From an uncultured Hungatella sp. (lineage in GTDB: Bacteria > Bacillota > Clostridia > Lachnospirales > Lachnospiraceae), in contig CAJTUV010000005.1 in the NCBI GenBank assembly GCA_910579515.1, positions 1 through 64,000 on the forward strand: a stretch of 64,000 nt of DNA. The letters are read 5' to 3'. Numbering within the stretch: the first letter of the stretch is position 1; the number at the start of each line of letters is the position of its first letter. Below the pieces are notes generated by a model. It did no database searches. It saw only the letters and a program-made list of their open reading frames with translations, and was not told the origin of the DNA. Both the position numbers and the translations under genes were made by a program. Shown in pieces: positions 50,137 through 59,020 of this stretch.

Positions 50137-51612
50137 TTAAATAATAATACAAATCATACCACCATTACTATCATTAATTATTTTTTGTAATGTGTCCTGA
50201 AGTTTCATCTGACAGTCCTCTGTGACCTGGGAAACCTTGGCCTGGATGCCGTCTTCTACAATCTGCTGGATGGACTTGCCGAAAATGTTGGTGTTCCAGA
50301 TGCCGTCCTCGCTTTCTCTGGCGTTTTGTTTTATGTATGTAATCAAATCCTCTGCCTGTTGCTGACTTCCTACAATCGGGGCGATCTCTGTCTCAATGTG
50401 GGCCTTGATCATATTGATGGAGGGGGCTTCTGCCTTCATTTTTACCCCGTATTTGTTGCCATGTTTAATCACTTGCGGTTCATCCAGCATGATTTCCGAC
50501 CGTTCCGGCGTCACCACCCCGTAGCCCCGCAGCCGCACCTGGCTGATGGCGTTCTGAACTTTTTCATATTCCTGTTTCATTTTGGCCAGACTGCTTAGAG
50601 TCTGCATAAGCTGATATTCCCCTTCAATGGGCAGTCCCACATAGTCGCTTAATATCTGATAATAGTAGTTGTCATTTACATCCACATCTACTGATACGGT
50701 GCCGTCTGACAGATCCATACGGTTCACCTTCATGCCTCTGATGGTGTCTGTCACCACATTTAAAAGAGAGTCTGTAATATCCTTCATATGGGTGACTTTT
50801 CCTAAAAGATCGCTGGCAGCCTGAATCACCCCAGCCTTCAGCCAGTGGTCCGGAGACAGAATTTCCAGCCATTTAGGGATAAAGAAATTCATCTGTGTCA
50901 CCGGAAATTCCTTCAGCACCCGCTCTAAAATGCGGAAAATATCCTCTTTCTTTAGCTGTTCACAATTCACTGGAAGGACAGTCACATCATATTTTTTACT
51001 CATCTCCTCTGCCATTCTCTCCGTGTCTTCCGAATAAGGCCTGGTGGAATTTAGCAGGACAATAAACGGCTTTCCGATTTCTTTCAGTTCCTGAACCGTC
51101 TTTTCCTCTGCAGGCATATAGGTCTCTCGTTTTAAGTCCCCAATGGTGCCGTCAGTGGTCACCACAAGCCCGATGGTAGAATGATCTGTGATTACCTTTC
51201 TGGTTCCAATCTCTGCAGCCTTGGTAAAGGGAATCTGATACTCATACCAAGGCGTTTTCACCAAACGCTCCTGCTGATTCTCAATATGGCCTGCGGCTCC
51301 GTCTACCATAAAGCCTACGCAGTCAATGAGCCGGACTTTTGCCTCAATTCCGTCCTCCAGGCGAAGTTTAGCCGCCTCTTTAGGAATAAATTTGGGCTCT
51401 GTGGTCATGATCGTCTTTCCGCCGGAACTTTGAGGCAGTTCATCTCTGGTCTGATTTTTCAAGTGCTCGTCTTCTATGGCCGGAAGGACTAACAGTTCCA
51501 TAAAGCGTTTGATAAAGGTGGATTTTCCTGTCCGAACCGGCCCTACCACTCCCAGATAGATTTCTCCACCGGTTCTGGCCTTTATGTCCTTGTATACTGA
51601 AAATTGCTCCAT
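50137..51612 (-). CDS. spoIVA: Stage IV sporulation protein A
   Basis: A 491-residue ATPase that polymerises on the forespore surface as the base of the spore coat. The N-terminal TRAFAC-like P-loop domain has GPVRTGKSTFIKRF near 25 (Walker A), LIDCVGFMVDG and VVTTDGTIGDL, and the family signatures DELPQSSGGKTIMTTEPKF; the C-terminus ends in SNGGMICIII as in other SpoIVA proteins, needed for coat-base interaction. Length matches. This shows the organism is, or descends from, a spore former. GGGGG precedes the ATG, and a sigma-E-like promoter lies upstream. Confidence 0.97.
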   Translation of the reverse strand: MEQFSVYKDIKARTGGEIYLGVVGPVRTGKSTFIKRFMELLVLPAIEDEHLKNQTRDELPQSSGGKTIMTTEPKFIPKEAAKLRLEDGIEAKVRLIDCVGFMVDGAAGHIENQQERLVKTPWYEYQIPFTKAAEIGTRKVITDHSTIGLVVTTDGTIGDLKRETYMPAEEKTVQELKEIGKPFIVLLNSTRPYSEDTERMAEEMSKKYDVTVLPVNCEQLKKEDIFRILERVLKEFPVTQMNFFIPKWLEILSPDHWLKAGVIQAASDLLGKVTHMKDITDSLLNVVTDTIRGMKVNRMDLSDGTVSVDVDVNDNYYYQILSDYVGLPIEGEYQLMQTLSSLAKMKQEYEKVQNAISQVRLRGYGVVTPERSEIMLDEPQVIKHGNKYGVKMKAEAPSINMIKAHIETEIAPIVGSQQQAEDLITYIKQNARESEDGIWNTNIFGKSIQQIVEDGIQAKVSQVTEDCQMKLQDTLQKIINDSNGGMICIII

Positions 51613-51639
51613 AAAAATACCCCCTTGCTGTGCTGATAA

Positions 51640-51669
51640 AGTATATGCAGGAAGAGGTTTTTGATATGC
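51640..51669 (-). promoter_or_regulatory. Sigma-E-type promoter of spoIVA
   Basis: Minus strand GCATATC, 15 bases, CATATACT. This matches the Bacillus sigma-E consensus (KMATATT, 13-15, CATACAMT) at 6 of 7 and 7 of 8 positions, 28 bases before the spoIVA ATG. spoIVA is known to be transcribed by sigma-E in the mother cell. Confidence 0.7.
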
Positions 51670-51688
51670 ACAGTTTTTTGAATCTCAA

Positions 51689-51717
51689 TGGACTTTGGGA
51701 AACGGCTATGGTATACT
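51689..51717 (+). promoter_or_regulatory. Promoter of the tandem 63-residue genes
   Basis: TGGACT, 17 bases, TATACT with an extended TG motif before the -10. It is back-to-back with the spoIVA promoter. The match is moderate. Confidence 0.5.
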
Positions 51718-51761
51718 TAATCTGACACAACCACAGGATTTATGAATATGGAGGTGACAGA

Positions 51762-51953
51762 ATGCCCAGTAATGCAGAAATTGCAAAAGATACCATTGAA
51801 CAGTTTAAAAAAATCCAGCGTTATATGGCCGTTGCCAAAAAAGAAGAGGCGAAAGAAACGTATGCCGTTTTAAAAGAAGAATATCTTGCTTTAAAAGCTC
51901 TCCTTAATGTCATCGGCGTAAACCTCATTGACATTGATACAATCAAAGAATAG
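51762..51953 (+). CDS. Small helical protein of unknown function, tandem copy A
   Basis: Sixty-three residues starting PSNAEIAKDTIEQFKKIQRY and ending NVIGVNLIDIDTIKE. No family was recognised. Predicted as two amphipathic helices (about 4-27 and 30-50) with a conserved hydrophobic tail; no signal peptide or cysteine. GGAGGTGAC precedes the ATG. The next gene 24 bases on is a paralog with 51 of 63 identical residues. Their first 57 bases and last 60 bases are nearly identical even at synonymous sites, while the middle 25 codons have diverged. The divergent neighbour is spoIVA, which may or may not be relevant. Confidence 0.8.
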   Translation: MPSNAEIAKDTIEQFKKIQRYMAVAKKEEAKETYAVLKEEYLALKALLNVIGVNLIDIDTIKE

Positions 51954-51977
51954 CAAAAACAGAAAGCAGGTGACCGT

Positions 51978-52169
51978 ATGCCCAGTAATGCAGAAATTGC
52001 AAAAGATACTATTGAACAGTTTAAAAAAATCCAGGACTATATGATATTAGCCAAAGAAGAGAACGCCGTAAAAACATATGACCGTTTGAAAAGAGAATAC
52101 CTTTCTTTAAAAGCTCTCCTTAATGTCATCGGCGTAAACCTCATCGACATTGATACAGTAAAAGAATAA
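51978..52169 (+). CDS. Small helical protein of unknown function, tandem copy B
   Basis: Paralog of the preceding gene, also 63 residues. Differences are concentrated between residues 20 and 43 (DYMILAKEENAVKTYDRLKR in place of the copy A segment); the N-terminal 19 residues are identical, and the C-terminal 20 differ at one site. Its own AGGTGAC site precedes ATG 51978. Both copies are presumably on one transcript that ends at the strong GC-rich terminator 12 bases past the stop. A heterodimer or target-specific variants could be made from such a pair; this is inference. Confidence 0.8.
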   Translation: MPSNAEIAKDTIEQFKKIQDYMILAKEENAVKTYDRLKREYLSLKALLNVIGVNLIDIDTVKE

Positions 52170-52180
52170 CAAAATCAACA

Positions 52181-52228
52181 GGGCCGGAAGTGCGTCATTT
52201 TCACAACACTGCCGGCCCTGACGTTTTT
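52181..52228. terminator. Bidirectional terminator after the tandem genes
   Basis: GGGCCGG (52181-52187) pairs with CCGGCCC (52212-52218), with inner AGTG/CACT, followed by TTTTTTATTT on the plus strand. It abuts the 3' end of the convergent antiporter pseudogene. Confidence 0.8.
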
Positions 52229-53282
52229 TATTTCTGCATCAATCCGAAATGGATAGTAATACAAGCTGCGATAATTAAAAAGAACATATAGTAAGAATAA
52301 CCCAAGATGCTGACAGGAGATACTCCAGCCATCTCCGCTACGATCATCATACCACCGTCATGAGGCATCATTGCAAGAAATGCACAGGCAAAAATATCTA
52401 CCAGACTGGCCAGACACTTAGGCGCAATTTTATATTTCTCGCCAATCTCCTTCGCCATAGGACAGGTCACAATAATACCGATGGTATTATTCACCAATGC
52501 CGCTGACAGAATCCCGCTTAAAAAACTGATTCCATATTCCGCGCCTCGTCTTGATTTGATTCGGGATGAAATCCCGTTAACCAACCATTCCACACCGCTA
52601 AGATAACGTACAATTCCAATAATTCCAGAAATCAAAATCGCCACAATGCTGATGCTGAACATGTCTGCCATGCCGTTTCCTATAGACTGTACCCATTCAA
52701 ACAGACTGACCGTTCCCTGTAAAATGCCGATCACTCCAGTCAGACCTATCCCAATGAAAAGAACAAGAAACACCTGTACACCTGATATTGCCGCTACCAA
52801 AACTGTAATGTAGGGAACCACCTTCAAAAGGTCGTAAGAGCCTGCCTCAATCATTCCGCTGCCCTTTCCGCCTAAAACAGCATAAATCAGGATTGCCATC
52901 ATAGCTGCTGGAAATGCGATTCGGAAATTCATCTGAAATTTATCCCTCATCTCAGAACCACACCTCTTTGCCGCAGAGATGGTAGTATCCGAAATCATAG
53001 ACAAATTATCTCCGAAATAAGAACCGCCGATTACTGCTGCTCCCTGAAATCCTCCTGACAACAGATAAATCATAAAAATCTGCATGACGCCAGAATTTCC
53101 CATGCTCTCACAAAAAATATCCAGTTTATGAGAAAACGTTACATCTGGAGCTAAAAATAAGACGGATACAATGCCAAACAGAAGCGCTACATGGCGCGGA
53201 AACTGGCTGAAAAGATTCTCTGCTCCTGCAAGAAAACAAAATCCCCAAACGTCAGGGAAAACGCAGACAGTAATTTCAGTTT
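52228..53282 (-). pseudogene. Internally deleted NhaC-type sodium/proton antiporter
   Basis: The minus-strand frame ending at 52228 encodes the C-terminal half of an NhaC antiporter (SYFGDNLSMISDTTISAAK with the conserved DN pair, later SAALVNNTIGIIV and MMPHDGGMMIVAEMAG). The frame is also open upstream of the ATG at 53103: ENLFSQFPRHVALLFGIVS, then FSHKLDIFCESMGNSG. However, LLSGGFQ joins directly to GAAVIGGSYFGD; in complete family members about 65-70 residues (two helices) lie between. The N-terminal region is also missing and the frame runs into the livF terminator. This points to an in-frame internal deletion plus 5' loss; transport is unlikely. Confidence 0.75.
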
Positions 53283-53332
53283 CTCAAAAATAAAAGAGCG
53301 GACAATCTTGCAAACCATCGCAAGCTGTCCGC
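53283..53332 (-). terminator. Terminator of the liv operon
   Basis: Minus strand GCGGACAGCTTGC pairs with GCAAGATTGTCCGC (with small internal mismatch) and is followed by TCTTTTATTTTT. It lies 22 bases past livF. Confidence 0.8.
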
Positions 53333-53353
53333 CCCTCTCTTCTTTCAATTTCA

Positions 53354-54064
53354 TCACTCACTCAAATAAGCCTTCTTCACGGAATCATCGTCCATCAATT
53401 CCTTGGCGTCTCCGCTGAGAACAATCTTTCCGGTCTCCAGCACATAAGCTTTATGGGCAATGGAAAGAGCCTTTTTGGCATTCTGCTCCACCAAAAGAAC
53501 CGTGGTTCCCGATTTATTGATCTCCTGAATAATATCGAAAATCTCATTCACATAGATAGGAGAAAGTCCCATGGAAGGCTCGTCCATAACAATCAGCTTC
53601 GGATGGGACATAAGAGCCCGTCCCATGGCAAGCATCTGTTGTTCTCCGCCGCTCAAGGTTCCGGCAAGCTGATGTTTTCTCTCCTCCAGTCTGGGGAAAC
53701 GCTTGTAGATCGTCTTTAACGTCTCCTCTATCTCTCCCTTATCCTTCCTGGTGTACGCCCCCAGCTTTAGATTTTCCAAAACTGTCCGCTCTGCAAACAC
53801 CCTCCGTCCCTCTGGCACGTGGGCAATTCCCATGGATACAAGCTTGTAGCCTGGAATTTTGGTAATCTCCTGGCCCTCATAGAGAATTTTTCCTGCTTTA
53901 GGAGGAATCAGTCCGGTAATCGTCTGAAGCGTAGTGGTCTTTCCCGCTCCGTTGGCCCCAATGAGGGCAATGATCTCACCTTCATTTACTTCAAAGGAGA
54001 TTCCCTTTATGGCCTGGATAACGCCATAATACACTTCCAAATCCTTTACTTCCAGAATCGCCAT
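53354..54064 (-). CDS. livF: Branched-chain amino acid ABC importer ATPase LivF
   Basis: A 236-residue ATPase: DLEVYYGVIQAIKGISFEVN at the start, Walker A GANGAGKTTTLQTITG near 37, signature LSGGEQQMLAMGRAL, Walker B LIVMDEPSMGLSP and the LivF-type end with KAYVLETGKIVLSG. It forms the cytoplasmic ATPase pair with LivG. AGGAGGAG precedes the ATG. Last gene of the livKHMGF operon. Confidence 0.95.
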   Translation of the reverse strand: MAILEVKDLEVYYGVIQAIKGISFEVNEGEIIALIGANGAGKTTTLQTITGLIPPKAGKILYEGQEITKIPGYKLVSMGIAHVPEGRRVFAERTVLENLKLGAYTRKDKGEIEETLKTIYKRFPRLEERKHQLAGTLSGGEQQMLAMGRALMSHPKLIVMDEPSMGLSPIYVNEIFDIIQEINKSGTTVLLVEQNAKKALSIAHKAYVLETGKIVLSGDAKELMDDDSVKKAYLSE

Positions 54065-54073
54065 AATCTCCTC

Positions 54074-54832
54074 CTACTCTCCCAGGTACGCGGTGATCAC
54101 CCGCTTATCATTTAACACTTTTGTGGTCTCTCCCTGAGTCAGCACCTGACCAAAATTTAATACGGTCAGCCTCTCGCAGATACCAGAAACCAGCTTCATG
54201 TCATGCTCAATCAAAAGAATGGTCATATCAAAATTATCCCGCACAAACCGGATCGTCTCCATCAGCTCTGCAGTCTCATTGGGATTCATACCTGCAGCCG
54301 GTTCGTCCAAAAGCAATAATTTGGGTTCTGTTGCCAGGGCCCTGGCAATCTCTAACTTTCTCTGCTTTCCATACGGAAGATTTGACGCCTTGTAATCAAA
54401 CTCCTGATCCAGGTCAAACACTTTCAAAAGCTCCATGGCTTTCTCATTCATCTCCTTCTCCACCTTGAAATACCGAGGCAGACGCAAAATCCCCTCTATG
54501 GTAGAATAGGAATGATGATTGTGAAGCCCCACCTTTACATTGTCCAGCACACTCAGCTCTTTAAACAGCCGGATATTCTGAAATGTTCTGGCGATTCCGT
54601 CCTGATTGATCTCAATGGTCTTCTTTCCTGTAATATTAAGTCCATCCAGAACAATGGACCCACTATCCGGCTTATACACGCCGGTCAGCAAGTTAAATAC
54701 TGTGGTCTTGCCTGCTCCGTTAGGCCCAATCAGCCCATACAGCTGGCCCTTGTCAATGGTTACGCTGAAATTATCCACTGCTTTCAAACCACCAAAAGAA
54801 ATGCTAAGATTTTTCACTTCCAACATTGCCAT
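54074..54832 (-). CDS. livG: Branched-chain amino acid ABC importer ATPase LivG
   Basis: A 252-residue ATPase: LSISFGGLKAVDNFSVTIDK, Walker A GPNGAGKTTVFNLLTG, the LivG-specific GIARTFQNIRLFKELSVLDNV, YGKQRKLEIARAL in place of the usual LSGGQ segment, and LLLLDEPAAGMNPNET. Its ATG directly follows the livM stop (TAAATG), with GGAGG inside the livM end. Translationally coupled. Confidence 0.95.
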   Translation of the reverse strand: MAMLEVKNLSISFGGLKAVDNFSVTIDKGQLYGLIGPNGAGKTTVFNLLTGVYKPDSGSIVLDGLNITGKKTIEINQDGIARTFQNIRLFKELSVLDNVKVGLHNHHSYSTIEGILRLPRYFKVEKEMNEKAMELLKVFDLDQEFDYKASNLPYGKQRKLEIARALATEPKLLLLDEPAAGMNPNETAELMETIRFVRDNFDMTILLIEHDMKLVSGICERLTVLNFGQVLTQGETTKVLNDKRVITAYLGE

Positions 54833-55897
54833 TTAAGCGGCCTCCTTTGCAGCAGATTTTTTTCCTTTGATTTTCTCCATTACCACACTGCGAAGCTCAA
54901 TCGCTTTGGGGCTGGAGTTAAACAACATCATTGCAATGAGGACAATCGCATAAATCAGCATACGGTAATCGTTAAGTCCTCTCAAAAGCTCTGGAAGAGC
55001 TGTCAGAATCACCGCAGCAATCATAGAACCGCGAATATTTCCCAGACCACCCAGAACCACAAACACCAGAATCGTAATAGACTTGTTATATCCAAAATTA
55101 TTCGAGGTGGCGGCCAATGTAGAAAGGCTGTGGGCATACATGACGCCTGCCACGCCTGCCAAAGCCGCAGAGATAGAAAATGCCATCAATTTATATTTTG
55201 TCACATGAATGCCAATAGACTCCGCCGCAATCCGGTTGTCACGGATCGCCATAATCGCCCGTCCAGTTCTGGAATGCATCAGATTCAAGACGATGAACAA
55301 GGTTAAAAGCAGCAAAAGCATTCCTATGGTAAACGTAGCCGCCCTGGGCGTTCCTGTGATTCCCTGTGCTCCTTTAATGAGCACCACTCCTGTTTCATCC
55401 ATCCCCAAAGAGGTGGTGTCCTTGATAGAGAAATGAAAACCAGAACTGTCTCTACCCACATACATCACATTAATCAAATTCTTGATAATCTCGCCAAAGG
55501 CCAGAGTCACAATCGCCAGATAGTCTCCCTTCAGCCGAAGAACCGGAATACCGATCAAAATTCCAAAGATTCCCGCCACCAACGCTCCCAAAAGGAGAGC
55601 CAGGAAAAACCGGACTCCCACGCTGGGAATGGTATTTTCCATACACTTAGTAAAGAAAGCTCCTACAAAAGCTCCCACACACATAAAACCGGCATGTCCC
55701 AAACTTAACTCTCCCAAGATTCCCACCGTAAGATTTAAGGAAACTGCTAAAATCGCATAGATGCAAAGAGGAACCAGAAGTCCCCTTAAAAGGCTGGTCA
55801 TCTGGCCGGTTGCCTCCAGAATCCCAACCAATCCCCACAAGAGAAACACCACTGCATAGGTGATCAAATCCTGAACCAGAACCTTATTCTTTTTCAT
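54833..55897 (-). CDS. livM: Branched-chain amino acid ABC importer permease LivM
   Basis: A 354-residue permease with about nine or ten helices. LNLTVGILGELSLGHAGFMCVGAF, LRLKGDYLAIVTLAFGEIIKNL and GRAIMAIRDNRIAAESIGI (the ATPase-contact loop) identify LivM; it ends in a lysine/alanine-rich cytoplasmic tail. It pairs with LivH. Overlap-free join to livG. Confidence 0.94.
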   Translation of the reverse strand: MKKNKVLVQDLITYAVVFLLWGLVGILEATGQMTSLLRGLLVPLCIYAILAVSLNLTVGILGELSLGHAGFMCVGAFVGAFFTKCMENTIPSVGVRFFLALLLGALVAGIFGILIGIPVLRLKGDYLAIVTLAFGEIIKNLINVMYVGRDSSGFHFSIKDTTSLGMDETGVVLIKGAQGITGTPRAATFTIGMLLLLLTLFIVLNLMHSRTGRAIMAIRDNRIAAESIGIHVTKYKLMAFSISAALAGVAGVMYAHSLSTLAATSNNFGYNKSITILVFVVLGGLGNIRGSMIAAVILTALPELLRGLNDYRMLIYAIVLIAMMLFNSSPKAIELRSVVMEKIKGKKSAAKEAA

Positions 55898-55905
55898 AAA
55901 TTCAC

Positions 55906-56787
55906 CTACACTTTCTCATTAATTTTCTTGCCCAAGATACCGGTAGGCCGCACAAGCAGCACCACAATGAGCACCGCGAACACAATCGCATCTGAGAGCT
56001 GAGAAGAAATATATGCTTTGGAAAGATTTTCAATAATTCCCAGAATAATTCCGCCAATCAAAGCTCCGGGAATTGATCCGATTCCGCCAAACACTGCAGC
56101 CACAAACGCCTTGATTCCAGGCATAGAACCTGTATATGGGGTCAGAGACGGATAGGTGGAACACAATAAAGCCCCTGCCACTGCGGCCAAAGCTGATCCA
56201 ATGGCAAACGTAATGGCAATAGTCCGGTTTACATTGATTCCCATAAGAGTCGCTGCTCCCCTGTCCTCAGAAACCGCCAGCATAGCCTGGCCGATTTTCG
56301 TCTTTTTAATAAATGTGGTCAGTGCAGCCATAATCACAACGCAGGTAATAATCGTCACCATAGTCACCCCAGAGATGGACAACTGTCCTCCTGCCAGCTT
56401 TAAGCTGGGAACATTAACAACAGAAGTAAACTGGCGGGCATTGGATCCAAATACCAGAAGCGCCACATTCTGTAACAGATAGCTGACGCCGATAGCCGTT
56501 ATCAAAACAGCCAGAGAAGAAGCGCCGCGAAGAGGACGGTAGGCAATGGTTTCAATGACTACGCCCAGAATCGTACAGACTACCACTCCGACTAAAATTC
56601 CGACTCCCGCAGGAAGTCCCAAGGTACTGACAGCAGTGAAAATCGCGAAACCGCCCACCATGATAATGTCTCCATGGGCAAAGTTCAGCATTCTGGCGAT
56701 CCCATATACCATGGTGTACCCAAGAGCAATAATCGCATAAATGCTGCCCAGGCTGATGCCATTAATTAAATAAGACAGAAAACTCAT
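55906..56787 (-). CDS. livH: Branched-chain amino acid ABC importer permease LivH
   Basis: A 293-residue permease: INGISLGSIYAIIALGYTMVYGI, LNFAHGDIIMVGGF, YRPLRGASSLAVLITAIGVSY, the contact loop QAMLAVSEDRGAATLMGIN, and the ending RPTGILGKK. The frame is open to 56874 without a ribosome binding site; GAGGTG before ATG 56787 sets the start. Nine bases from livM. Confidence 0.94.
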   Translation of the reverse strand: MSFLSYLINGISLGSIYAIIALGYTMVYGIARMLNFAHGDIIMVGGFAIFTAVSTLGLPAGVGILVGVVVCTILGVVIETIAYRPLRGASSLAVLITAIGVSYLLQNVALLVFGSNARQFTSVVNVPSLKLAGGQLSISGVTMVTIITCVVIMAALTTFIKKTKIGQAMLAVSEDRGAATLMGINVNRTIAITFAIGSALAAVAGALLCSTYPSLTPYTGSMPGIKAFVAAVFGGIGSIPGALIGGIILGIIENLSKAYISSQLSDAIVFAVLIVVLLVRPTGILGKKINEKV

Positions 56788-56941
56788 GATTCCTACACCT
56801 CTTTTTCTTTTCTGGAAAAATCCTATGTAACTTGTGTGCCGACATATTTCTATAGCAGAATAGACTGATACCATTGTCGAATTATATCATAGGTGAGAAA
56901 GATGCGCAAGCACAAAGACGGGGGTAATTCCACTCAATGAT

Positions 56942-56978
56942 GAAAAGAGGGGCCGCCCCTCGCCAGGCAACCCCTCTC
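56942..56978 (-). terminator. Intercistronic hairpin between livK and livH
   Basis: Minus strand AGAGGGG pairs with CCCCTCT around a GC-rich loop and is followed by TTTTC, 14 bases past livK. Partial termination here would make the binding protein in excess over the membrane components. Confidence 0.65.
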
Positions 56979-56991
56979 TGGATTCACATCT

Positions 56992-58206
56992 TTACTGCAT
57001 CTCGTATGCGCCGTTTACAATCTTTGCTGCCTTTGGCTCCTTGTCAGGCTCTCCGGCTGCGTTCCAGGTCATGCCTGCGCCGGTCAGACCGTCAATACTA
57101 ATCTCTGTCATAGCCGTTTTCATGGCGTCACAGATATCAGAAGCGCTCATGTCTGGAGTTACGCCAGATTTCTCAATAGCAGCCTTTAATGCGTAAACCG
57201 CATCATAGGAATCTGCTGCAAACTGGTTTGGATCCTCGCCGTAAGCCGCCACATAGTCAGAAGTAAACTTCTTGCTGGATTCCTCTGTAGTGGAGAAAGG
57301 AGTTAAAAGCATAACGCCCTCTGCCAGAGAAGTGTCAAAGTTCTCTACGCTTAAGATACCGTCCATACCGTCTACGCCAAAGAAAATCGGAGCAAATTCC
57401 TTGTCGCTGGCCTGCTTTAAAATAATGGAAGCCTCCTGATAGTAAATCGGAAGGAATACCAGTTCTGCATTAGCCTCTTTTGCCTTGTCAAGCTGTACGG
57501 AAAAATCGGTTGCATTGTCAGCAGTGAAAGCCTCGTCTGCAACAATCTCAATGCCCTGGTTTCCGGCTTCTTTCATAAATGCCTCGCGAATACCAGAAGA
57601 ATACTCGGTGGAGCTGTCATAAATAATCGCTACGGTGGTAGCCAGCTTATTCTCGCCAATATACTTAGCGGCCGCCATACCCTGATCTGGGTCGGAGAAG
57701 CATACGCGGAACACATTGTCTGGAGATACGCACTCTACGGCTGAACCAGAAGGGGTAATCTGGAACATATTGTCATTGGCTGTCTCTGCCGCCACCGCGA
57801 TACAGGGACCGGAAGTGGTAGAACCTACGATCATCTGTGCGCCCCAGTCTTTTAGTGTGTTGTACGCATTGACTGACTTCTGAGCGTCATGCTCATCATC
57901 CTGGGCATTCAGCTCCAGCATAACGCCGTTTACGCCGCCTGCCGCGTTAATTTCTTTTACTGCCAGATCTGCGCCGTTCTTTACTGCGTTGCCATAAGCC
58001 GCAGCACCCCCGGTTAAGGGGCCGATTACACCAACCTTAAAGCCTTCGCCGCTGGCTGGAGCTTCGCTGTCATTTCCAGCCGCTGCCGTCGTTGACTCTG
58101 CTGCGCCTGCCGCTGTGGTGGTGGTTCCGGAATTTGAATTTGAACCACATGCGGTTAAAGAGGCAACCATAGCTGCCGCCAAACCTAAACTGATAAGTTT
58201 TCTCAT
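56992..58206 (-). CDS. livK: Branched-chain amino acid binding lipoprotein LivK/LivJ-like
   Basis: About 404 residues. Signal peptide RKLISLGLAAAMVASLTAC with lipobox LTAC, then a Ser/Thr/Ala-rich linker to residue 45. The periplasmic-binding type I domain has KVGVIGPLTGGAAAYGNAV, LNAQDDEHDAQKSV, IVGSTTSGPCIA and FAADSYDAVYAL. It delivers Leu/Ile/Val or a related amino acid to LivHM. The longer start at 58233 is rejected since GAGGAGG precedes ATG 58206. Confidence 0.93.
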   Translation of the reverse strand: MRKLISLGLAAAMVASLTACGSNSNSGTTTTAAGAAESTTAAAGNDSEAPASGEGFKVGVIGPLTGGAAAYGNAVKNGADLAVKEINAAGGVNGVMLELNAQDDEHDAQKSVNAYNTLKDWGAQMIVGSTTSGPCIAVAAETANDNMFQITPSGSAVECVSPDNVFRVCFSDPDQGMAAAKYIGENKLATTVAIIYDSSTEYSSGIREAFMKEAGNQGIEIVADEAFTADNATDFSVQLDKAKEANAELVFLPIYYQEASIILKQASDKEFAPIFFGVDGMDGILSVENFDTSLAEGVMLLTPFSTTEESSKKFTSDYVAAYGEDPNQFAADSYDAVYALKAAIEKSGVTPDMSASDICDAMKTAMTEISIDGLTGAGMTWNAAGEPDKEPKAAKIVNGAYEMQ

Positions 58207-58252
58207 AATGTTTTCCTCCTCTAACAAATACAAAATATGAAAAACTTGTTAC

Positions 58253-58281
58253 ATTATATATGGATTGATTCCAAATGTCAA
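58253..58281 (-). promoter_or_regulatory. Promoter of the liv operon
   Basis: Minus strand TTGACA, 17 bases, TATAAT: full consensus, 46 bases upstream of livK. No CodY-like box was clearly recognised. Confidence 0.85.
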
Positions 58282-58382
58282 CACTTTCCTTCTATAACAC
58301 TACATAATTTTACCACTTAAAAGCATGCCAGTGAAAAACAAACCAAGAATTTGCTGTTAAATTCCCGGCCTGTTGTTTTTGC

Positions 58383-59018
58383 TTATTTCTTCTTCAATCC
58401 AATCTTATTTTCATTCCCATGGACTAGCCGCACGATATTGGTCCGGTGTCTCCAGAATGCCATTCCTGTCACAACGGCGGAAACAGCATAAAACTCAGGC
58501 AGATAAGAAGCGGCCAGGCCATAGTCTCCTCTCTGTCCAAAGAAGATCATAAGAGCCAAAAAAATGCTGACCACAACCAAAGACCCAAGAGAGACAAACC
58601 TGGTCGTCGCCACAATCGCCGCAAATACAATCAGGCACACCAATGTCACCCGAAGGTCCATAGCCACCAAAAGTCCAGCTGTAGCCGCAATTCCCTTTCC
58701 GCCCTTAAACCCCATATAGAACGGATAATTGTGGCCCAGAATCACGCCCAGTGCTGTGTAAATTACCAAAAGGTTCACCATCTCTGGTTTATCCACGAAC
58801 ACAAGCCGGACGATGATACACGGAATCAGGGTCTTAAAAAAGTCCCCGAAAAACACGATCGCTCCAGCCTTCACTCCCATAACCCGAAGGACATTGGTGC
58901 TTCCAGAATTGCCGCTGCCTTCCCTGCGGATGTCTACATGGTGCATTTTGCTGTACAGATACCCAGTCTGAAACAAGCCAAAAACGTATCCGCCTAACAG
59001 GCAAAGAATTCTCTCCAT
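58383..59018 (-). CDS. plsY: Acyl-phosphate glycerol-3-phosphate acyltransferase
   Basis: A 211-residue membrane enzyme that starts phospholipid synthesis from acyl phosphate. LLGGYVFGLFQTGYLYSKMH, DIRREGSGNSGSTNVLRVMG, and GHNYPFYMGFKGGKGIAATAG are the three PlsY motifs; five or more helices. The ATG at 59018 is three bases after the der stop. Last gene of the DUF512-der-plsY run. Confidence 0.95.
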   Translation of the reverse strand: MERILCLLGGYVFGLFQTGYLYSKMHHVDIRREGSGNSGSTNVLRVMGVKAGAIVFFGDFFKTLIPCIIVRLVFVDKPEMVNLLVIYTALGVILGHNYPFYMGFKGGKGIAATAGLLVAMDLRVTLVCLIVFAAIVATTRFVSLGSLVVVSIFLALMIFFGQRGDYGLAASYLPEFYAVSAVVTGMAFWRHRTNIVRLVHGNENKIGLKKK

Positions 59019-59020
59019 CT

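Noticed and set aside
54512..55306. Plus-strand frame of 264 codons over livG-livM
   Set aside because: Antisense shadow of two clear ABC transporter genes; His/Asn/Gln-rich composition without any domain.
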